This document shows, in pieces, positions 7,101-10,455 of a stretch of 10,455 bases of DNA. Where the stretch lies: positions 1 to 10,455 of the forward strand of contig JAGLTA010000057.1 of NCBI GenBank assembly GCA_023135505.1, written 5' to 3'. The DNA comes from Candidatus Parcubacteria bacterium (GTDB lineage Bacteria; Patescibacteriota; Patescibacteriia; JAACEG01). The notes below the pieces were generated by a model. That model made no database searches. It had not been told where the DNA came from and was given only the letters and a program-made list of their open reading frames with translations. Position 1 is the stretch's first letter. Each line of letters starts with the position of its first letter. The position numbers and the translations under genes were made by a program.

Positions 7101-7829
7101 GGCGTAGATTCTAATGAAGATTTGATTATTGGAAACACCAATGCAGCTGTTGCCGCAGGAGAGATAGTTTTTGATAAAGGGCTTAACGGCACTTTTGACG
7201 AAGTTGCTGACTCGGGCGGAACCGCAAGTTCAACCTCATTTATGGTTGCTGGTTCAAAAATTGGCGCGGTTGCTTTAGTCTCTTCTTACGGCGGTGAAAC
7301 CGTTGACACTATAATTTCCGGTACTGGCGAATACACTTTGGCTATCTTAAAGCTCACGACTGAAAATCACAGCAATACTGACGCTGATGGAAATGACTTA
7401 AAGATGGGAATTAGTAATTTCGTCTTTGATGTTACTAAATTCGCCAGCACAACCTTTAGCGCTGCTACAATTGAAAGAATTGGCGGATCTAACGGAGTTG
7501 AGTCATTAGTAATTACCGATTGCGACGGAGATACTGATACTGAAGGAGACTGGACTCTTTTGACCGCCACTACAACATTAGTCACTGACGGTTATATTGA
7601 GGCAGGTGATACAGCTTATTTCGTGGTTAAAGGAACAATCAGCGCTCTTCTCGCGACTACTGGCGTAGTAGACTGGGTTCGCGTAAGTCTTGACAGTCTA
7701 AACAGCGGCACTAATAATGTTGACTGGATGGACGGTTATGACACTGATTACGCTGAAGCTAACGACTTTGACTACTTAAGGTTAGATACAACCAGTATCA
7801 CAGGAACTAAAGTAGCTGAAAATCTGTAA
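4101..7829 (+). CDS. Large secreted beta-rich surface protein, probable S-layer protein
   Basis: This 1242-residue protein has a Sec signal peptide (1-29; cleavage likely after GVALA). Residues about 34-210 hold three copies of a short module: VYYYGDDGKRYVFPTE at 45, TYAVSTGGVLRHVDSE at 108 and VYLVEGGLKRAITGD at 173. The rest (about 232-1190) consists of roughly six Ig-like beta-sandwich units of 110-150 residues, rich in Thr, Ser, Asp and Val. They recur as an F-x-F-TAG..D strand, a LYxGS strand and an I.AG(E/T)T...V.G closing strand. Acidic runs such as DCDGDTDTEGD (1140-1150) may bind calcium. Mature cysteines are few (922, 937, 1141). The C-terminus ends in DYLRLDTTSITGTKVAENL, with no transmembrane helix or sortase motif, so attachment must be non-covalent or through the N-terminal modules. 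Size, Gln/Asn-poor beta content, preferred GCT/ACT/GTT codons and a strong terminator suit an abundant coat protein. An adhesin is the alternative. Confidence 0.8.
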   Translation: MFKKIFVSSMIFAIVCWSFGFAAMGVALAATLSAGDLIKASGAAVYYYGDDGKRYVFPTESTYMSWYGDFSAVKTITDAELAAIAIGGNATVRPGTKLVKINTDPKTYAVSTGGVLRHVDSEARAITLYGDGWNQRIIDIPESFWVNYSTGDAVSSDVHPDGALVKYADASTVYLVEGGLKRAITGDAFTANRFKDADIVTIETSVSYSDGSGMVAKEDSANVDGGASAVVTGGDLTVALSSATPASQNVIVNIDNVVFSKFTFTAGETDMKANSVRISRSGLGATADFTSVTLYEGSTKLGSTRTSWASDGTINYNISGGWTIPAGTSKELTVVGKLGTSGTYNALGILEVAVASGSVSGTFPAYGNQMSGVSVTVGGVTITGQGTVATKKIGTTDVELASFKLANTGSVEDSEFKSITLKNKGTAADKDLSNLKLYKGSELLVADPVQMSSDKIVFVLDEPYAIDKSKNETFKVLGDIVDGDANTVEFILDATTDLEVVGKTYNTNLTVSEATYDEAGEGSIITIDGAELNIAFSSVAVDTIDDMTDVEFGTLTLSSGSTDIKITNMIFTIDETEGNATAADTKDVDEFEIVDQADGSAYVGTMTGGGDTDANDETWTFDDEIYLTAGETRTFTLRGDLPTGIGDNDSYKVTMSINTTNMTAETVPAGDSVSNFSIGTITGKLVTVKAPYITIKATEMNAEYAVVNDTNVVFYKGTIEATAGVVTISRMKFEGGHETAGTVTYTEANLDSTNWSDFSLYIDGVAAQTVTNSSMTTGYADFNSIDFTVQPGNANKVEFEVKGTVASVLDDTNKTVHAQLDTVTAKDADNDDATVQDSAGTAIATGTELETTRTVTLTDKGILYVSLRNADTGYNKDRIALAGNSYWVAKVRVRAQYEDIKIKDLKFTNYTAGVEDSIESICLYSAESTDSSYLIGCTDLDTSDIAFFDDINYVVEQGTEDLYVYVTTRAMSNVGTATADTSDDIRLAIATTSAAHITATGVDSNEDLIIGNTNAAVAAGEIVFDKGLNGTFDEVADSGGTASSTSFMVAGSKIGAVALVSSYGGETVDTIISGTGEYTLAILKLTTENHSNTDADGNDLKMGISNFVFDVTKFASTTFSAATIERIGGSNGVESLVITDCDGDTDTEGDWTLLTATTTLVTDGYIEAGDTAYFVVKGTISALLATTGVVDWVRVSLDSLNSGTNNVDWMDGYDTDYAEANDFDYLRLDTTSITGTKVAENL

Positions 7830-7854
7830 AGATTATTAGTCGATAATTCAAAGT

Positions 7855-7900
7855 TTCGCGATAGCTTTTATTCCGCCTTGGGCGGACAAAAATCGCAAAA
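7855..7900. repeat. CGCGAT-armed hairpin repeat with inner TCCGCC stem
   Basis: GCGAT (7858-7862) pairs with ATCGC (7892-7896). Inside, TTTT pairs with AAAA, and TCCGCC (7872-7877) pairs with GGCGGA (7881-7886) across a TTG loop. It begins 25 nt after the surface-protein stop and precedes the terminator. The same outer arms occur at 7978-7995 and 8664-8688, so this is a repeat family and not just a gene-specific hairpin. It may add 3'-end stability to the surface-protein mRNA. Confidence 0.7.
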
Positions 7901-7905
7901 AGATT

Positions 7906-7944
7906 CCCCGCTCCGATGTTCTATCGGAGCGGGGTTTTGTTTTT
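7906..7944 (+). terminator. Strong intrinsic terminator of the surface-protein gene
   Basis: A perfect 12-bp GC-rich stem (7906-7917 with 7923-7934; CCCCGCTCCGAT arm) with loop GTTCT is followed by TTTTGTTTTT. It is the strongest terminator in the window, as expected behind a highly expressed gene. Confidence 0.95.
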
Positions 7945-8133
7945 GGATAAAAAAATAAAGGCAAGAATTTTAATATAGCGATTTTTCACGATCGCGCGTT
8001 TTGCTAAGAATAAATTTTTTTGCTTAATTTTTCTTGGTTTTACCCTAATGGGCGGTCATCAGATAGGGCGGCATAATTCTTAATTCCTATTTCGTAATTC
8101 AAAGTAATTATAAATTACTAGTTACTAATTTTA
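7945..8133. other. Non-coding spacer with degenerate hairpins
   Basis: No credible ORF is present on either strand. Visible structures are a CGCGAT-family hairpin (GCGAT 7978-7982, ATCGC 7991-7995), an imperfect CCCTA (8043-8047)/TAGGG (8064-8068) pair with the direct repeat GGGCGG at its right, and an AATT-rich block (about 8074-8130) containing GTAATT-ATA-AATTAC (8104-8118). These look like degraded intergenic repeats. Nothing suggests a gene or an RNA of known type. Confidence 0.5.
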
Positions 8134-8161
8134 TTGACACCAACCCCTATTTTGATATAAT
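8134..8161 (+). promoter_or_regulatory. Sigma-70 promoter of the toxin-antitoxin operon
   Basis: TTGACA (8134-8139) and TATAAT (8156-8161) are both perfect consensus hexamers, with 16-bp spacing. Transcription would start near 8168, about 20 nt before ATG 8189. The partly repeated ATTACTAGTTACTAATT block just upstream could be an autoregulatory operator, but this is speculative. Confidence 0.85.
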
Positions 8162-8188
8162 GAAAATATAAGAAATAATTTTAAAAAT

Positions 8189-8374
8189 ATGGATACAAAC
8201 ATTCAAACAAAACAAAAAATAGAGATTCCAATAGCAGAATATAATCTATTGCGCGGAGTTTATAAAGAATTTAAAAAACAAGCGCTGCTCTTTAGGATTG
8301 TTGAAGCAGAAGAAAATTTAAAAAAGAAAAAGGTAAAAAGGGCGGATATGGATAAATTTATAGAAAATATTTAG
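8189..8374 (+). CDS. Small antitoxin-like protein (toxin-antitoxin module)
   Basis: This 61-residue protein has an N-terminal KQKIEIPIAEYNLL segment. The pattern, a short beta-strand followed by EYxxL, is common in small antitoxins of RelE/ParE-type pairs. A mostly helical, Lys/Glu-rich remainder (about 24-61) would wrap the toxin. The assignment depends mainly on context: it lies 2 nt upstream of a convincing RelE/ParE-superfamily toxin, on the same strand, behind a perfect promoter. DNA binding by the N-terminus and autoregulation are expected for the type but not shown. The start at 8189 is the first ATG after the promoter; no Shine-Dalgarno is seen. It is too divergent to place in a named antitoxin family by eye. 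Confidence 0.7.
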   Translation: MDTNIQTKQKIEIPIAEYNLLRGVYKEFKKQALLFRIVEAEENLKKKKVKRADMDKFIENI

Positions 8375-8376
8375 CC

Positions 8377-8658
8377 ATGCTTTTTGAAATTAAAAAAATC
8401 ATATTTGACAAAGGATTTGAAAAGAAATTTGCAAAATACAAAAAGAGATTAACAGAAAAAGAAAAAAGCAAATTAAGGCAAAATTTTGAAATTTTTAAAA
8501 ATAATCCTTTTGACAGCAGGATAAAAACGCATAAATTAAAAGCGGAATTAAAAGATTATTGGTCGTTTAGAATTAGTTATTCAGATAGAATAATATTTCG
8601 TTTTATAGATAATCACACGGTATTTTTTATTGATATCGGCAATCATAATATTTATTGA
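8377..8658 (+). CDS. RelE/ParE/YafQ-superfamily toxin
   Basis: This 93-residue protein has the full length and layout of the superfamily: an N-terminal strand (EIKKIIFDKGFEKKF), two basic helices (about 13-42, KKFAKYKKRL...KLRQNFEIF), NNPFDSRIKTHKLKAELKDYWSFRI (42-66), SYSDRIIFRF (67-76) and the ending IDIGNHNIY. Arg65, Arg71, His90 and Tyr93 occupy the positions that carry catalytic or mRNA-contacting residues in YafQ/RelE-like nucleases, and the G-x-H-x-x-Y ending is typical. The likely action is ribosome-dependent mRNA cleavage, held in check by the protein from the gene 2 nt upstream. ParE-like gyrase inhibition is less likely given the conserved His. The gene ends in a tandem TGA-TAA stop, consistent with TGA being a stop codon here. 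Translational coupling with the antitoxin is likely, since no Shine-Dalgarno is present. Confidence 0.85.
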   Translation: MLFEIKKIIFDKGFEKKFAKYKKRLTEKEKSKLRQNFEIFKNNPFDSRIKTHKLKAELKDYWSFRISYSDRIIFRFIDNHTVFFIDIGNHNIY

Positions 8659-8663
8659 TAAAA

Positions 8664-8688
8664 TTCGCGATAGTTTTCAAAATCGCGC
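8664..8688. repeat. Short CGCGAT-armed hairpin repeat
   Basis: CGCGAT (8666-8671) pairs with ATCGCG (8682-8687) around a 10-nt loop, 6 nt after the toxin stop. The left side, TTCGCGATAG, is identical to that at 7855-7864. This copy lacks the inner TCCGCC stem. No T-run follows, so it is not a standard terminator. Confidence 0.7.
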
Positions 8689-8704
8689 AAATATAAATAA
8701 TTTA

Positions 8705-8710
8705 TATAAT
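8705..8710 (+). promoter_or_regulatory. Possible -10 box for the NTF2-like gene
   Basis: TATAAT (8705-8710) lies 15 nt before ATG 8725 in an A/T-rich stretch. No recognisable -35 lies 16-18 bp upstream; that position falls on the hairpin repeat. Weak support, and if used the leader would be only about 8 nt. Confidence 0.25.
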
Positions 8711-8724
8711 TTTTACTATATTTT

Positions 8725-9195
8725 ATGAAAAAATTTTTAAAGATTTCTGGTATTGTTTTAGCGGTTATAATTTTAACCGTTTTTCTATTTATGCTATGGA
8801 CATATTTTCGCATTCAGAGAGGGGATTTAGTCAAATGGGATAATGAATGGTACACAAAAGAAGAGTTGAAAGAAAAATTTCCGCCGCAACACATTGATGT
8901 TCCGGCAAAAAATACGCCAGAAGATGTCTACGCAAAATTCAGGCAAGCGCTGCTGGATGATGATATTGAAGAAGCGTTAGAGCAGATTAGGGAGGAGAGC
9001 AGAGATGGATACATGGAGGTGTTTATTGATAATGATAAGTTTAATAATTGGGTAAAAAGTTTGCCAGAGGAAATTATTAAGGAAAGAGAAAAGGGAAATT
9101 ATGCTTATTATGATGTTGATTATGGCACTGAATATAAAAATACAGCCACTTTTATAAAAGATGAAAATGGTTATTGGCAAATAGATTCTATTTAA
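8725..9195 (+). CDS. Membrane-anchored NTF2-like (DUF4878-type) protein
   Basis: This 156-residue protein has a basic start (MKKFLK), one transmembrane helix (about 7-27) and a linker segment containing WYTKEELKEKFPP (42-54). The outer domain (about 62-156) starts with NTPEDVYAKFRQALLDDDIEEALEQI and ends NTATFIKDENGYWQIDSI. That beginning (helix, then a stretch describing gene-dose-like D-x-E-x-A residues) and that terminal strand are characteristic of small NTF2-like domains such as DUF4878. These domains bind small ligands or partner proteins at the cell surface and usually lack catalytic residues. The next gene starts 16 nt after its stop, so the two are probably co-transcribed. It may anchor or assist the hydrolase encoded there; that link rests on position only. 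No Shine-Dalgarno is present, and ATG 8725 is the natural start before the transmembrane helix. Confidence 0.75.
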   Translation: MKKFLKISGIVLAVIILTVFLFMLWTYFRIQRGDLVKWDNEWYTKEELKEKFPPQHIDVPAKNTPEDVYAKFRQALLDDDIEEALEQIREESRDGYMEVFIDNDKFNNWVKSLPEEIIKEREKGNYAYYDVDYGTEYKNTATFIKDENGYWQIDSI

Positions 9196-9211
9196 TCTTG
9201 AATAATAAACT

Positions 9212-10455
9212 ATGTTTCTTAAAAGAGGAATTAAATTATTTTTGCTATTATTTTTTCTGTTTTCCGCCGGTTTTGTATTATGCTATGATCATCTAATTAT
9301 TCATCCAAAACTGACTAATTCAGCGGCGGAGATCTATAACAGCCAAGCTGGCGAAAAATTAACAGAAGAACAGATTGGTTGGATTATTAAGGGTTCTATA
9401 GAGGAAGACAATGATCCGCGATATGTGAACCATTTTTATAATCCAAAAACAGGAAAAGGATTAAATTATGAAGGTTTTGAACATAAATCAGCAAAAGAAT
9501 GGGCAAAAAATCAGAATAGCGCCACAGGAGACTATTCAATCAGCGCTATTTTAGAAAATTACAGAGATGGAAATCTGAAAAGGGCTTATCAAGGCATCGG
9601 GCATATTTTACATCTAATTCAGGATATGACTGTTCCAGCCCATACGAGAAACGACGCTCATCCATGGGGCGATCCTTTTGAAGAATGGGCGGAACAGTAT
9701 GGAAATGTTAATTTAGAAAAAGTAAGTTTTATTAGTGTTGACAATTTAGACAGTGCTTTTGATAATTTGGCTGATTATTCCCACAGTAATTTTTACAGCA
9801 AAGATACAATTATAATCGGAGAATTAAATAAATATAAAACAAAAGACGAATCTATTAATGGTAAAACAAGAAGATATTTAATGAATAAAATCGATGATGT
9901 GGAATATAGGATAGTATATTCAAAAAATCCTGATTCAATAAAACCAATTTTTCAAATTGATGACGATCTTAAACTTAATCACGACTATTGGAATATGCTT
10001 TATCCGCAGGCGGTTGGGTATAGCGCTGGGGCTATAGACTATTTTATCAAAGAATTTGAAAAGATTGATGAAGAAAAAAGCGCGCAGAAAAAGTTAAGCG
10101 TTTGGAGCAAGTTTAAAAATGGGCTGTCAAAAAATCAGTTTGATATTGTAAAATACGCTTGGGGTGACACTTTTTTCGCTAGCAGAAAAACAGCGACAAA
10201 AACCTTTAATAACAGCTTTAATAAGGCGAAAAAAGCGTTTATTTACAGCGCGCTTGTTGTTGAATCAGGAAAAGAGATTATAGCGGACACAGCAAAAAAA
10301 GCGTTAGCGGGAGCCGCTAAAATAACATCAAAAAGTGAAAAAACCTCAAAAGAGCCGATCAAATCTGAAAATTCAGGAGGCAAAGTGCTGTCAGCGGCTG
10401 AAAAAGACGAAAGCAAGCCGGAGGAGCCAGTTATTATCGCGGATAATTCAGCTGA
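9212..10455 (+). CDS. Secreted zinc phospholipase C / P1-nuclease-fold protein (3' truncated by window)
   Basis: The ORF starts at ATG 9212 and stays open to the window end: 414 codons plus two bases, C-terminus missing. An N-terminal signal or anchor segment covers about 1-24 (KRGIKLFLLLFFLFSAGFVLC; not a good lipobox). The core (about 28-280) carries the family's metal-binding pattern: His74 in NHFYNPKTGKGL, a GIGHILHLIQDMTVPAH block (128-144) with His131, His134, Asp138 and His144, then His150 and FEEW (156-159). These match the HxxxD...AH...H...FExW ligands of trinuclear-zinc enzymes such as bacterial phospholipase C and S1/P1 nuclease. The substrate, phospholipid or single-stranded nucleic acid, cannot be decided. 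Residues 281-414 form a basic helical region followed by a Lys/Glu/Ser/Pro-rich linker, leading into an unseen C-terminal part. It lies 16 nt after the NTF2-like gene, likely in the same operon; no Shine-Dalgarno. Confidence 0.75.
   Translation, partial: MFLKRGIKLFLLLFFLFSAGFVLCYDHLIIHPKLTNSAAEIYNSQAGEKLTEEQIGWIIKGSIEEDNDPRYVNHFYNPKTGKGLNYEGFEHKSAKEWAKNQNSATGDYSISAILENYRDGNLKRAYQGIGHILHLIQDMTVPAHTRNDAHPWGDPFEEWAEQYGNVNLEKVSFISVDNLDSAFDNLADYSHSNFYSKDTIIIGELNKYKTKDESINGKTRRYLMNKIDDVEYRIVYSKNPDSIKPIFQIDDDLKLNHDYWNMLYPQAVGYSAGAIDYFIKEFEKIDEEKSAQKKLSVWSKFKNGLSKNQFDIVKYAWGDTFFASRKTATKTFNNSFNKAKKAFIYSALVVESGKEIIADTAKKALAGAAKITSKSEKTSKEPIKSENSGGKVLSAAEKDESKPEEPVIIADNSA

Noticed and set aside
8048..8083. 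Short ORF (ATG 8048, 11 codons) in the spacer
   Set aside because: Very short, no ribosome site, overlaps degenerate repeats.
9230..9290. Lipoprotein signal in the zinc hydrolase
   Set aside because: Cys24 is preceded by FVL, which does not fit the usual lipobox (small residue at -1).

Overview
The window looks like AT-rich chromosomal DNA from a Candidate Phyla Radiation (Patescibacteria) bacterium, most likely Parcubacteria-like. This rests on gene content and style, not on a marker gene. Pointers are small membrane-anchored proteins with Asn/Gln linkers, a DUF5667-type membrane protein, a very large secreted repeat protein of the kind these cells use as surface layer, and almost no Shine-Dalgarno sequences. 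All supported genes are on the + strand. Stops TAA, TAG and TGA are all used, so the standard bacterial code fits. There are no rRNA, tRNA, CRISPR or insertion-sequence features.

Layout. Position 82-780 is a membrane-anchored protein with an Asn/Gln linker and a PsbP-like extracellular domain. 967-2592 is a secreted C39-like cysteine peptidase. Its leader holds a boxA-like sequence and a perfect but displaced Shine-Dalgarno, and a clear intrinsic terminator follows the gene. 2806-3891 is a single-pass DUF5667 protein behind an apparent ECF-sigma-type promoter. 4101-7829 is a 1242-residue secreted beta-rich protein, probably S-layer or S-layer-like. It has a structured, comparatively GC-rich leader and a strong terminator. 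7830-8188 is non-coding: hairpin repeats, the terminator and a good sigma-70 promoter. 8189-8658 is a two-gene toxin-antitoxin module of the RelE/ParE/YafQ type. 8725-9195 is a membrane-anchored NTF2-like protein. 9212 to the window end is a secreted zinc phospholipase C/P1-nuclease-fold protein cut off by the window edge.

Taken together, nearly everything except the toxin-antitoxin pair acts at or outside the membrane. The region reads as a cell-surface cluster: surface coat, secreted hydrolases, anchored accessory proteins and a possible envelope-stress regulator. A short repeat module seems to be shared by the surface protein and the C39 peptidase. The parts most worth a second look are non-coding: the surface-protein leader, the boxA-like leader, the ECF-type promoter and a family of CGCGAT-armed hairpins.
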